DNA of 64,000 bases from positions 2,282,001 to 2,346,000 of the forward strand of contig JAHDVF020000106.1 of NCBI GenBank assembly GCA_022606425.2, in the 5' to 3' direction. The DNA is from Lepidostoma basale. Taxonomy: Eukaryota; Arthropoda; Insecta; Trichoptera; Lepidostomatidae. Within the stretch, counting starts at the first letter, position 1. Each line of letters begins with the position of its first letter. Shown one piece after another: positions 49,620 through 59,640 of the stretch. The position numbers and the translations under genes are program-made. The notes under the pieces were generated by a model that saw only the letters and a program-made list of their open reading frames with translations, was not told the DNA's origin and did not search any database.

Positions 49620-50010
49620 AAAAGAAGTAGAACGATATACGACAGAATCTCAAATGCTGATAAAAGAAAGGAATGTAGAGCGGAAGAAGGTATTATGAAC
49701 AAAATTATGAAAGGATCGCTGCGTTGGTTCGGACATATGGAACGCATGGATGGAGAAAGAATGGTTAAGAAAGTATATGTTAATTATGTAAGTGGGGTAC
49801 GAAGTCGAGGCAAACCAAAGAAAACATGTCAAGACCAAATTAATCAAATTTTAAAAGTTGATCATGTTAGAAGTCGGAGGAATCGACGTGCGTGTATGAA
49901 TGTGGAGGAATCTAAAGAGGTTTGCCAGGATAGAGTAGTGTGGCGGTCCATTCTCTCTGCCTACCCCTGCGGGGAAACGGCGTAATGGTTTGTTTGTTTT
50001 GTTTGTTTAC
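49620..50010 (+). mobile_element. LINE-W (W-B) fragment
   Basis: RTIYDRISNADKRKECRAEE, NKIMKGSLRWFGHMERMDGE, VRSRGKPKKTCQDQINQILK, VWRSILSAYPCGETA. Hairpin cccctgcgggg at 49964-49974; tail in TTTG repeats, the W-B type. Confidence 0.9.
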
Positions 50011-50089
50011 AAAAAATATTTTTCTGTGTCACCAAACTCTCATGTTTTTATTTATTGTTTCTAGAACAATGATGTAAAACTCATATTAA

Positions 50090-50226
50090 ATAATTAATAC
50101 GAATGAAAACGTCAGTTTTCTTATATTTTATGGGAATGACATGTTTCGCCCTTCTAAGGCATTATCAAGACCTTCTGAGATATTTGATAATGCCTTAAAA
50201 TGGCGAAACATGTCATTCCCATAAAA
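50090..50226. mobile_element. HP-1, right arm cut by LINE-K
   Basis: Left arm complete; the right arm ends at cattcccataaaatgaaacc, where LINE-K coding sequence starts. Hairpin core tttgataatgccttaaaatg present. Confidence 0.78.
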
Positions 50227-50580
50227 TGAAACCCAAACTTCGCTCGGCGAACTCCTCGGCAATAGGAAGATTAGTTGAGCCGAAGCGTTGCCCTAGTACA
50301 AATTTCTGGGATCGAAGATTTGCGGTAACCGGTCCATCAGCTTGTAATAATCTCCCTTTACACCTTAGATGCATAAATGATCCGACAGATTTCAGATCTA
50401 AGCTGAAAACCCACCTATTTCATATTTCATACCCAATTTAAAACTTGTTATTTTGTTCTATCATACTTTTTAACCGATCGCGAATATCAGATGCAGCGGT
50501 CACATTTAGATTTAAAACACGTCTTAATACGCCCTTGAGGTGATTACATCACAAAAACGGCGCTTTAAAAGTTTTGTGTT
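50227..50580 (+). mobile_element. LINE-K fragment
   Basis: LRSANSSAIGRLVEPKRCPS, DRRFAVTGPSACNNLPLHLR, INDPTDFRSKLKTHLFHISY and full 3' UTR. Its 3' end is the target used by two RTE insertions. Confidence 0.85.
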
Positions 50581-50586
50581 ACAAAG

Positions 50587-50844
50587 ACTTCTTCTCCGGT
50601 CTCAATCTAATGATTGGTCGGCAGCAAGGCGACGCATCTCCTCTTGCACTCCGCTCGGTCCTCGGCAACTCTCTTCAACTCCGCATAAGAGGTGCAGCCC
50701 ATATCTCGCCAAATCTGGTCTAGGTACTCCTGGCGAGGTCGTCCTCTGCCAATCGATCCCTCGACCATTCCCTCCAACACATCATGCAGGAAACATTCGT
50801 GTCGCAACACATGACCAATCCATCTCGCGCGCCTCTCCGCTATG
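50587..50844 (-). mobile_element. RTE-3 fragment, TSD shared with next element
   Basis: Minus strand: HECFLHDVLEGMVEGSIGRG, RPRQEYLDQIWRDMGCTSYA, ELKRVAEDRAECKRR, then the gagaccggagaagaagt tail. Flanked by gtgttacaaag at 50576-50586 and 50845-50855. Confidence 0.87.
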
Positions 50845-50855
50845 GTGTTACAAAG

Positions 50856-50990
50856 TATGAAGCTGATATTGTTACGAGTGTTAAATTGAAGGTTCGAAGC
50901 GGAGGACAGGAGGAGTTGGAAGCGGAGAATAATGGAAGTTAAGGCTCGATATGGGCTGTAGGGCCATCGGATAAGGAAAAAGAAGAAGTT
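50856..50990 (+). mobile_element. RTE-4 fragment at the same target
   Basis: RRRQEELEAENNGS-type text matching 51700-51790, ending in a GAA-rich tail and followed by a third gtgttacaaag (50991-51001). Confidence 0.83.
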
Positions 50991-51001
50991 GTGTTACAAA
51001 G

Positions 51002-51264
51002 TTTAAAAAATATTCTTCAATCATCCAATTTATTATTTAGAAAACGATTGTACACTTCCATCTTAGCTTTCCGATGTTTTAAAATTATATTTGCCGTATT
51101 TTCCAGAATAGTGGAAAGGAACTTGTCCTCGATTATTGTATGAATAATTTATAAGTATGCACAGAGTTCTAATCGATACATAAGTACAAGTTGCACGTCT
51201 GTGGGTGTTTGTGCATAACACGTTCTTACTTCTTTCCGCCGGGTGCAGCAAATCGTTCCAGACC
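51002..51264. other. Short unassigned gap
   Basis: AT-rich; nothing recognised. Confidence 0.3.
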
Positions 51265-51812
51265 CACATACAGGTTGTATCCACATTTAAAGACCATAGC
51301 GCTCAAATCAAGAAACGTACACTGGAAAACCAAAATCATTATGTATAAAACAATCATCCGAACAGTAGTGACCTATGGATGTGAGGCGTGGACAATGACA
51401 GCGAAATCCGCAGAGCGACTTTTGAGAGAAGGGTGCTGCGCAGAATTCTGGGACCTGTGAATGACGGCGAAGGCTGGAGAGTACGGCATAATGACGAGCT
51501 GTACCATATTTACAAAGCTCCCAGTCTCTCCACACAGGTCAGACTGAATAGACTGAGATGGGCCGGTCACGTGCAGAGGATGCCGTCATCGCGAACCCCA
51601 AAAAGATTGCTGGAGTGGCACCCAGGTGGTACAAGACCAATTGGACGACCAAGGCTGCGATGGGAGGATGAAGTTGGGAGAGATGGGGCAAGATTGTTAC
51701 GAGTGTCAGATTGGAGGGTCGTAGCGGAGGACAGGAGGAGTTGGAGGCGAAGAATACCGGAGGCTAAGGCTCGATATGGGCTGTAGGGCCATCGAAGAAG
51801 AAGAAGAAGAAG
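51265..51812 (+). mobile_element. RTE-4 fragment
   Basis: YRLYPHLKTIALKSRNVHWK, RTVVTYGCEAWTMTAKSAER, frameshift, ERRVLRRILGPVNDGEGWRV, RHNDELYHIYKAPSLSTQVR, LRWAGHVQRMPSSRTPKRLL, RPIGRPRLRWEDEVGRDGAR to a stop. Tail gccatcgaagaagaagaaga. One frame change near 51425 is the only break in 480 bp, so it is fairly young. Confidence 0.9.
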
Positions 51813-51842
51813 ATATCCAAAGCATGTTGCTTTGTGGATATC
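51812..51842. repeat. 31-bp near-perfect palindrome
   Basis: gatatccaaagca pairs with tgctttgtggatatc around tgt, with one unpaired base. It adjoins the RTE-4 tail. Confidence 0.6.
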
Positions 51843-52019
51843 ACGGATTTGATTGGATCGGTATGAGAGCAGATCAAATCTCTCGGATGCTGGATATGTA
51901 GATTTGTTGATTTGCGTGTCACAGAATCTGCAATGAACAGACTCGTCAAAATCAACATAATGACACGTTTTCGCCGCTACGAGAATTACAGGTTTATTAC
52001 AGGACTTTCCTTGAATAAT

Positions 52020-52095
52020 TCACTCGCATCCTCAACATTCATACATCGCGTCATACACGCACGTCGACTTCTCCGACTTACGTGGCCGACATGAC
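52020..52095 (-). mobile_element. LINE-W (W-A), left of HP-1 arm
   Basis: Reverse of CHVGHVSRRSRRACMTRCMNVEDAS; the copy continues at 52182 beyond an HP-1 arm. Its own 3' end is lost. Confidence 0.78.
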
Positions 52096-52181
52096 ACATT
52101 TGATAATGCCTTAGAAGGGCGTAACATGTCATTCCCATAAAATACAATAAGACTTCTAGAAAACTGACGTTTTCATTCGTT
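52096..52181 (+). mobile_element. HP-1 solo arm inserted in LINE-W
   Basis: catttgataatgccttagaa, gggcgtaacatgtcattccc, ataaaatacaataagacttc, tagaaaactgacgttttcat. One arm only, so HP-1 can exist as a solo unit. Confidence 0.78.
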
Positions 52182-52485
52182 TTGATATTAGATTTATTTG
52201 ATCTTGCCACGTTTTCCTCGGTCTTCCTCTTTTTTTAGTTCCATTTACATCGTTAACATACGAGTATACTTTTTCACCATTTCCATGCGTCCAAACAATC
52301 TTAATATTCGTATCATTATTTTGTTAATAAAAATTTCATTTGCATTGCATTCACTTCTATATATTTTCATTCGACAGTCTATCATAATAGTTTTTCCATG
52401 CATTCGTTTAAGAGATCTCATTTGTACAGCATATTTATTTATTATTTTCCTCCTTTTTTGCCAGTTCTATGCTTCTCTTCTAAAC
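52182..52485 (-). mobile_element. LINE-W (W-A), right of HP-1 arm
   Basis: Reverse of GRPRKTWQDQI upstream through MVKKYTRMLTM and NWQKRRK, to the AVQMRSL block. Frameshifted. Confidence 0.8.
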
Positions 52486-52489
52486 TGAA

Positions 52490-52720
52490 TAAGAAATAGA
52501 GGAAGACCTGTGATAACGTGGCACGATCAAATCAATCAAATTTTTAATGTCCGCCACTTGAAGAGTCGGAGAAGTCGACGTGTTTGCGTGACACGATGTA
52601 TGAATATTGAGGAATAGAAAGAATTATGTCAGGAAAGATCGGTGTGGCAGATTATTATTTCTTCCCATCCATTCAGGGAGACAGCGTGATGGTTAGTTAG
52701 TTAGTTAGTAAGTAAGTTTG
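52490..52720 (+). mobile_element. LINE-W (W-A) fragment
   Basis: RNRGRPVITWHDQINQIFNV, HLKSRRSRRVCVTRCMNIEE, ends agcgtgatggttag repeats. Confidence 0.82.
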
Positions 52721-52919
52721 TACTAATATTTTGTTAGTTTCCTGGACTCGTCCCACATGACCTAGCCATCTCAGTAATGGCGTTAATAACGGAACACGAC
52801 TGAAATAACGTCATTTTGTAGTTTCCTTACTGTACAAACAAGATTACGTAATTACTTGATATTATTCGCAGATATGCTGAAATCTTACATCTTGCTGTTT
52901 TATTTCAAGTTCTTCTTCT

Positions 52920-53297
52920 TTACAATAAATGCGGTAGAGATGAGGTCCATAAGACGTATGTGTGATAGAACGATATACGACAGAATCTCAAATGCTGATA
53001 TAATAAAGGAATGTAGAGCGGAAGAAGATATTATGAACAAAATTATGAAAGGATCGCTGCGTTGGTTCGGACACATGGAGCGCATGGATGGAGAAAGAAT
53101 AATTAAGAAAGTATACGTCAATCGTAAGAATCGACCAAGTCGGAAGAATCGACGTGCGCGTATGACTCGCTGTATGAATGACTCGCTGTATGAATGAGGA
53201 GGATCCTAGAGAGTGTGTGCCAGGATAGAGTAGTGTGGCGGTCCATTCTCTCTGCCTACCCCTGCGGGGAAACGGCGTGATGGTTTGTTTGTTTCAT
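52920..53297 (+). mobile_element. LINE-W (W-B) with internal deletion
   Basis: INAVEMRSIRRMCDRTIYDR, ISNADIIKECRAEEDIMNKI, MKGSLRWFGHMERMDGERII, then jumps to NRPSRKNRRARMTRCM. actcgctgtatgaatg is duplicated at 53164-53195. Ends in the TGC-loop hairpin and TTTG tail. Confidence 0.88.
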
Positions 53298-53356
53298 TCA
53301 TATTAAATATTTAATATGGAATCTTACATCACTATTCAAGAAACAATATAAGAGTA

Positions 53357-53756
53357 CAGTAGACGCTCTCTTAACCGGCGCCGCTTTAACCGTCCAACCG
53401 CTTTAACCGGCCTCTTCTACTCATCAATGGGAAGGAGTAACAGACTTCCGAGTCTCACTCCAATAAGTCACACGATCCAAGTCCATGTCCGGCCTCTTCT
53501 AGGCCTACTTTTAAATTTTTTGATGTGGCTTTTTCCTGTACATATTTTGTACAGTTTATGAAATGTTAATTTTTAATGTGTGAGTTTCTAATACAGAATA
53601 ATCGTTCTGTTTCTTAGTGTTTTTAAAAAAAAAGTTTTTTTCTTCCTTGCGAAGTGTTTTTTTAAATGTGTTTTTTTAAAGCTTCTCTTTAACCGGCTTT
53701 TTCGTTATCCGGCCCTGGGTCGGTCCCGTCAATGCCGGTTAAGAGAGCGTCTACTG
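53357..53756. mobile_element. pogo-like MITE, 400 bp
   Basis: cagtagacgctctcttaacc plus ggc (53357-53379) is matched exactly in reverse at 53734-53756: a perfect 23-bp inverted repeat, flanked by TA on both sides. Internal copies of ttaaccggc repeat near both ends. No ORF. Ends starting CAGT with a TA target are typical of the pogo group of Tc1/mariner. Confidence 0.9.
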
Positions 53757-53821
53757 TATTAGAATTTATTATACAATTTTCAATATGATCTGAAAGTAGC
53801 TCATTATGATCTGAAAGTAGC

Positions 53822-54178
53822 TCAGTGAATGTGGTGCGAATGAAAGTGTTATGAACAAAATAAGGAAAGGGTCATTAAGATGGTTTGGACACATGGAAAG
53901 AATGAGTGAAGACAGAATGGTAAAGAAGGTATATGTAAACGGCTTGAACGGAGCTAGAAATAGAGGAAGGCCGAGGAAAACGTGGCACTATCAAATCAAT
54001 CAAATATTGAATGTCGGTCACGTGAGGAGTCGGAAAAATCGACGTGCGTGCATGACAAGATGTATGAATGTAGAGGAAGCGAGAAACGTATGTCAGGACA
54101 GAACAGTGTGGCGTTCCATTCTTTCTGCCTACCCCTCCGGGGAGACGGCGTGATGGTAAGTTAGTTAGTTAGTTAGTT
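53822..54178 (+). mobile_element. LINE-W (W-A), open frame
   Basis: Uninterrupted 53851-54153: MNKIRKGSLRWFGHMERMSE, KVYVNGLNGARNRGRPRKTW, HYQINQILNVGHVRSRKNRR, VWRSILSAYPSGETA. Nearly identical to 21290-21600, so a recent copy. Just upstream tatgatctgaaagtagctca occurs twice with a 21-bp period. Confidence 0.92.
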
Positions 54179-54269
54179 GGAATCGTATCTTGTCCTTACT
54201 CGAATCCAAGTCCCCTGGATCAGGAGTCGAGCGTTCTGTGTCTTAGACCACCGCTCGTTTCCGAATCTA

Positions 54270-54335
54270 ACAAGTGTGTCAGGAAAGAATAGTGTGGCTG
54301 TCCACTATTTCTAGTGCTGGTTAGTTAGCTTCCTA
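54270..54335 (+). mobile_element. LINE-W 3' scrap
   Basis: CQERIVWLSTIS then gctggttagttag; the hairpin region is deleted. Confidence 0.6.
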
Positions 54336-54644
54336 AGATCTTCAAGCAATGCGACATTCCAAAATTCCCCTTTGATCTCCCCGTATTGTGGCATGACCGT
54401 AGGAAGCAATCAAACACAATTTGAGACAATTTAAAGAGGGACCGTTGTCTAGCGCGCTGTTCCATATGTGTGCGAGAGAAGGAAGCTCCCGGTATAATCA
54501 TTTATTACTCTCCTAAAACTTCGTATTGTTCAAATATACCGTTTATTTTTAGCCAACTGACTAGCGAGTTGTTATTTTTGCTCCAAGTGTCATTTTTCAT
54601 GGCGTATTAGCGCTTCTCAAAATGTCGTCTTCCTTAACACGCTT
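54336..54644. other. Unassigned stretch
   Basis: No recognised feature. Confidence 0.3.
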
Positions 54645-55128
54645 ATCAAATCAAATCAAATCAGTTTATTAACTCAAAAGACATTACGAACAGGAAAATG
54701 TTTAAGGCATCTATTAAGTACAGGTAAAATATTATAAAAATACAACAAAGTACCAGGAACGCATTAGAGATGGTTCGACATTAGGAAGACAAGATACTTT
54801 CTAAAATCAAGAGTATTTGTCCCCTGAACGTACCTTCACTAATATAAAAGACGTCGATCTCCGAGGAGACCGCGTTCAGCAGACTAATTGCTCTTCCCAC
54901 CGGTGTCACCAGAGGCAGATAGCTTCTGGTGGCCGGTTGGTAAAACAATATGTGCTGTCGCTGTCGGAGAAATCTATCAGGAACAAAAAGACGAACACCC
55001 TCTAGCACGGCCGAGTTCTCGAAATATCCCCTGATTAATTTAAAGAAATGGGTTATGAGATGCCCATCTCTTCGAAGCTGTAAAGAATTGGTACCGAGCA
55101 TTCCTAAAAGAAATGCCGTGGGATAGAG
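54645..55128 (-). mobile_element. LINE-T 3' fragment, well preserved
   Basis: Minus strand: LGTNSLQLRRDGHLITHFFK, LIRGYFENSAVLEGVRLFVP, DRFLRQRQHILFYQPATRSY, LLNAVSSEIDVFYISEGTFR to the stop at 54781, then full 3' UTR and TTTGA tail (54645-54662). Open to the stop, so relatively young. Confidence 0.9.
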
Positions 55129-55159
55129 CCACGGATTATGTATGTAAGTGTAGGATAAA

Positions 55160-55655
55160 TGCCCTAAAAATGTATGGAATGGAAGTGAAGCTTGGAGCTG
55201 GCAAAATAAGTATAAAGCAGGATAAACGCCTTAGAAATGAGATCACTAAGAAGAATGTGCGAGAAAACGTTGTATAATAGAATACCGAACGATGAAATAA
55301 GAAAGAAATGTAAGGCAGACGACTGCATCATGGATAAAATTAAAAAAGGATCCCTGAGATGGTTTGGACATATGGAACGAATGTATGAGAGTAGAATGGT
55401 TAAAAAGTTGTACACAAGCAGCGTGAGTGGAAAAAGAAGCCGAGGACGTCCGGGGAAAACATGGCATGACCAAATTAATCAATTACTAAAAGGCGATCAC
55501 ATTCGAAGTCGGAATAATCGACTGCGTGCATGGTACGATGTATGAATGTAGTGGAATCCCGAGAGATATGCCAGGACAGAGCATTGTGGCGATCTATCCT
55601 CTCTGCATACCCCTCCGGGGAAATGGCGTGATGGTTAGTTAGTTAGTTAGTTAGA
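55160..55655 (+). mobile_element. LINE-W (W-C) fragment
   Basis: EMRSLRRMCEKTLYNRIPND, EIRKKCKADDCIMDKIKKGS, MVKKLYTSSVSGKRSRGRPG, KTWHDQINQLLKGDHIRSRN, then a frameshift and the GEMA end with TTAG tail. Confidence 0.9.
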
Positions 55656-55669
55656 ATTGTGAATGAACT

Positions 55670-55945
55670 ATGTAACTAGCCATCACACTGTCTCAGGGGA
55701 TGGACCGCCACACTGTTCTGTCCTGCCATATTTCTCTCGGATCCTCTACATTCATACATCGTGTCATGCACGCGCGTCGATTTCTCCGAGTCCTCACGTG
55801 ACCGACATTCAATATTTAATTGATTTGATTGTGCCACGTTTTTCTCGGCTATTCTCTATTTCTAGCTCCGTTCACGTCGTTTACATTTACCTTCTTCACC
55901 ATTCTGTTCTCACTCATTCTTTCCATGTGTCCAAATCATCTGTCG
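55670..55945 (-). mobile_element. LINE-W (W-A), tail-to-tail with W-C copy
   Basis: Reverse of MERMSENRMVKKVNVNDVNG, ARNRE-PRKTWHNQIN and NVGHVRTRRNRRACMTRCMN. Its 3' end faces the preceding copy's tail across ~20 bp. Confidence 0.85.
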
Positions 55946-56090
55946 GTCACGTGAGGAGTCGGAGAAATGGATGTGCGTGTATGACAAGATGTATGAATGT
56001 AGAGGAAGCGAGAGAAATATGGCAGGACAGAACAGTGTGGCAGTCTATTCTTTCTGCCTACCCCTCCAGGAGACGGCGTTAGTTAGTTAT
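55943..56090 (+). mobile_element. LINE-W (W-A) 3' end
   Basis: VGHVRSRRNGCACMTRCMNV, EEAREIWQDRTVWQSILSAY, then a small deletion in the hairpin. Ends gttagttagttattta. Confidence 0.83.
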
Positions 56091-56245
56091 TTAGCGGCCA
56101 TGTTTGAAGTTGGAACGATTAGCGAGCGTTTGTGGCACGGTGCGTATGTAGAAGATGCGCCAAAGTTGTCATGATAGAGGAGTATGGGGTCAATCCTATC
56201 TGCCTACATCTGCCGGGGAAACGGGCGTAATGGTTAGTTAGTTAA
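56091..56245 (+). mobile_element. LINE-W (W-C) 3' end
   Basis: GHV-SWNDRRACTVRCVCRRCAK-type text and LSAYICRGNGRNG; ends aatggttagttag. Confidence 0.7.
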
Positions 56246-56599
56246 TAGTTGTTGCTTTTCAAAATCTCGTCTTAGCACGCGTTATTTTTGAGTCATTGTT
56301 TATGGGAACCGGGTTTTATTGTTTTCTTCGCTGCTTTTGTACTGGGATCTCCGACGGTCCAGTTGCGTACATCTGTCCCGCAGAATTATTTCCGAGCAGT
56401 CATCTGGAGACGAGATTTTCTCATTTCGCATGAAACCAGATTTCGTACACAAAGGAGACGCTGATTTTTAGAAATTGTGGACACGTGTGTCCAACTTATA
56501 AAAAAATCCTTTTGTGTCATTATTTAAAACTTTACGACCAATTTCTTGCTCGGTTTAGGTGTGCTGTTTGTATCCAAGTTAAAAGCGTTATGGAAAAAC
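56246..56599. other. Unassigned stretch
   Basis: Moderately GC-rich between 56310 and 56430. No ORF or repeat recognised. Confidence 0.3.
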
Positions 56600-57115
56600 T
56601 TAACTTAACTTACCATCACGCCGTCTCCCCGGAGGGGTAGGCAGAAAGAATGGAACGCCACACTGTTCTGTCCTGACATACGCCTCTCGCTTCCTCTACA
56701 TTCATACATCTTGTCATGCACGCACGTCGATTTTCCGACTCCTCACGTGACCGACATTCAATATTTGATTGATTTGATCGTGCCACGTTTTCCTCGGCCT
56801 TCCTCTATTTCTAGCTCCGTTCACGCCGTTTACATATACGTTCTTTACCATTCTGTCTTCACTCATTCTTTCCATGTGTCCAAACCATCTTAATGACCCT
56901 TTCCTTATTTTGTTCATAATACTTTCATTCGCACCACATTCACTTCTTATACTTGCATTTGTCACTCTATCATATACAGATTTGCCACACATTCTTCTTA
57001 GAGATCTCATTTCTACTGCATTTATTCTACTTTCATCCTTCTTTTGCCAGTTCCATGCTTCACTTCCATACATAAGGGTCGGCACAAGAACACCATTGTG
57101 CACTGCCATCTTAGC
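56600..57115 (-). mobile_element. LINE-W (W-A), long open fragment
   Basis: Minus strand MAVHNGVLVPTLMYGSEAWN, NAVEMRSLRRMCGKSVYDRV, SECGANESIMNKIRKGSLRW, GRPRKTWHDQINQILNVGHV; a one-base deletion shifts the frame in RSRKNRR near 56732. Terminal hairpin present. Confidence 0.92.
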
Positions 57116-57164
57116 GTTATGGATATACAAATAAATGGTTTCTTTTCTAGAAGTTTTCGCCCGT

Positions 57165-57328
57165 CTAAGACATTAATAATAATAATAATATGCTAACTTT
57201 TAAAGCGCCGTTTTTGTGATGTAATCACCTCAAGGCCGCATTAAGCCGTATTTTAAATGTAAAAATCTAAATGTGACCGCTTACAAAGCGATCGGTTTAA
57301 AAGTATAGTAGAACAAAGTATAAATACT
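57165..57328 (-). mobile_element. LINE-K 3' UTR and ATT tail
   Basis: ATT repeats, then gcgccgtttttgtgatgtaa and cacctcaaggccgcattaag in reverse orientation; matches 58855-58980. Confidence 0.78.
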
Positions 57329-57448
57329 ATTGACCTTAGAAAGTATCTTGTCTTCCTAATATCGAACCATCTCTAATGCGTTCCTGGTACTTTGTTGTAT
57401 TTTTTATAATATTTTACCTGTACTTAATAGATGCCTTAAACATTTTCC
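57329..57448 (+). mobile_element. LINE-T 3' UTR fragment
   Basis: gaccttagaaagtatcttgt, catctctaatgcgttcctgg and acttaatagatgccttaaac match the UTR at 18430-18560. Sits between two LINE-K pieces. Confidence 0.75.
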
Positions 57449-57812
57449 TCCTCACGACTTGATTATTGTAATGAAATTTATGCAAACATTCCAAAAAAAC
57501 AAATAAACAAACTTCAATCTGCGTTCAATGCAGCAGCAAGGCTCATTAAAGGCATTCCAAAGAAGTCCCATATAACACAACATCTCAAAGAACTTCACTG
57601 GCTTAAAAGTCCAGAAAGAATCCAGTTTACACTCTGCCGGACAGTCTTCAAAGCGCTACATGGAATGGCACCAAGTTATATCTGAACTCTGTATAACGGA
57701 CAGCCTAAACTCAAGGAAATCCACACTTCGCTCGGCGAACTCCTCAGCAATAGGAAGATTAGTTGAGCCGAAGCGTTGCCCCAGTACAAATTTCGGAGAT
57801 CGAGCGTTCGCA
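57449..57812 (+). mobile_element. LINE-K fragment
   Basis: SRLDYCNEIYANIPKKQINK, LQSAFNAAARLIKGIPKKSH, LHWLKSPERIQFTLCRTVFK, ALHGMAPSYI, then a one-codon deletion and SANSSAIGRLVEPKRCPSTN. Stops at SV near 57812. Confidence 0.85.
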
Positions 57813-57868
57813 GTATATTAATGTTTTCTGGATTCATTTCTAACAAACCAGACATAATAGATTTATAG

Positions 57869-58039
57869 ATAACGCTCTTGTCCATAACATTGTCGATGAC
57901 GCTCTTGTCCATAACGCATTTCTCCATAACACTCTTGTCCATGACGCTCTTTTCCATGACGCACTTTTCCATGACGCTCTTGTCCATGACGCTCTTGTCC
58001 ATGACGCTCTTGACCATGACGCTCTTGTCCATGACGCTC
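57869..58039 (-). repeat. 15-bp minisatellite (MDKSV repeats)
   Basis: About eleven units of gacgctcttgtccat (plus strand). On the minus strand they keep frame as MDKSV/MEKCV/MEKSV pentapeptides, but no gene around them supports coding. Diverged single units occur at 59545-59640 next to LINE-K. Confidence 0.88.
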
Positions 58040-58075
58040 TTAATAATAATAATAATAATAATATGCTAACTTTTA

Positions 58076-58854
58076 ACCGTCGCGTTGCCATGTGGTCAAT
58101 TGAGTTTCCACTGCCAATTTAAAGTTGATTTTCTTAAAACCTATGGACCCTAATATTATAAAAAAAATTGTAATCCTCCATTGAAGTGTTCTCAATATTT
58201 CGTAATAAAAAAAAAAGCAAAAAATTACTTCCTTCATCCCAAAAAAAAATATTTTCTAAGACTGCCCTCACCTTCATTCGTGTTAAGGTAGAATTTGTTT
58301 TGCTAATATTTACAACTTTATCAAAAGTGACAAATACTTACTCGCTGTTTTGAACATATTATAAATTATATCTTTGACCTTTTCAATAGGTACGTAATAA
58401 TACCGACTGGATGAAAACGCACCACGTAACTTAATAATATCAGAACTGTTAAAATATTAACACTTTACCAAAAGGGACAAATATTAATACGTACTCGTTG
58501 TCTTGAACGTACTATACATTTTGCCTAGGTGCCTTTATCTTCGCCCCGCCCGCCGCTGCGCGCATACAAGTTTATACCCGCAGACAAGTTTATTTCCAGT
58601 CGCCTGTATGCTATGACGCATTACATATCAGAAATCGCATGGTTCCAGAAAAAAATTAATAATGATATGTTTTTCAAATAATCCATGTATGTTATAGATA
58701 TCGATCTATTCTAATGAAATTCCCTACAAGATGACATAAATTAAATTTTGATTCATCTAGTCATATGCTTGATATTTAGATAAAGTTAGCGGTAAACTGA
58801 ACTTACCACATGGGAGCAAGCGTTTTGTTTTGAACACGGTACGTTAAGGGTTAA
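58076..58854. other. Unassigned stretch
   Basis: AT-rich; 58040-58075 just before it resembles the start of a reversed LINE-K tail. No gene recognised. Confidence 0.35.
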
Positions 58855-59565
58855 AGCGCCGTTTTTGTGATGTAATCACCTCAAGGCCGCATTAAGACGA
58901 ATTTTAAATCTAAAAATCTAAATGTGACCGCTCACAAAGCGATCGGTTTAAAAGTATAGTAGAACAAAGTATAAATGTTTAAATTGGGTATGAAATATGA
59001 AAAAGATGGGTTTTCAATTTAGATCTGAAATCTGTCGGATCGTTTATGCATCTGAGGTGTGAAGGGAGATTATTCCAAGCTGATGGACCGGCTACCGCGA
59101 ACGCTCGATCCCCGAAATTTGTACTGGGGCAACGCTTCGGCTCAACTAATCTTCCTATTGCTGAGGAGTTCGCCGAGCGAAGTGTGGATTTCCTTGATTT
59201 TAGGCTGTCCGTTATACAGAGTTCAGATATATAACTTGGTGCCATTCCATGTAGCGCTTTGAAGACTGTCCAGCAGAGTTTATACTGGATTCTTTCTGGA
59301 CTTTTAAGTCAGTGAAGTTCTTTGAGATGTTGTGTTATATGGGACTTTTTTGGAATGCCTTTAATGAGCGTTGCTGCTGCATTGAACGCAGATTGAAGTT
59401 TGTTTATTTGTTGTTTTGGAATGTTTGCATAAATTCCATTACAATAATCAAGTCGTGACACAACGAAGGAATTTACAAGAGTTTTGAAAGTGTCATGGGG
59501 AATACTCCTTTTGACGGATTTTAATCGTCTTAGGTGGAAGAAACTAGCGCTCTTATCCATAACGC
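58855..59565 (-). mobile_element. LINE-K, longest copy
   Basis: Minus strand: SASFFHLRRLKSVKRSIPHD, TFKTLVNSFVVSRLDYCNGI, LQSAFNAAATLIKGIPKKSH, ITQHLKELH, stop, WLKSPERIQYKLCWTVFKAL, MAPSYISELCITDSLKSRKS, TLRSANSSAIGRLVEPKRCP, DRAFAVAGPSAWNNLPSHLR to HISYPI stop at 58979, then 3' UTR. This spans from after the RT core to the end, as in CR1/L2-type LINEs. Confidence 0.9.
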
Positions 59566-59640
59566 TATTTTCTAGAGCGCTCTACTCCACATTTTTCTTG
59601 TTCAAATCCATAACGCTTTTGTACATAGCACTTATATCCA

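Noticed and set aside
57676..58032. 118-codon minus-strand frame with MDKSV repeats as a repeat protein
   Set aside because: The frame is a 15-bp minisatellite joined to reversed LINE-K sequence; no start context or independent support.
57869..58039. CRISPR-like array
   Set aside because: Units are contiguous 15-mers without spacers, in a eukaryotic context. It is a minisatellite.
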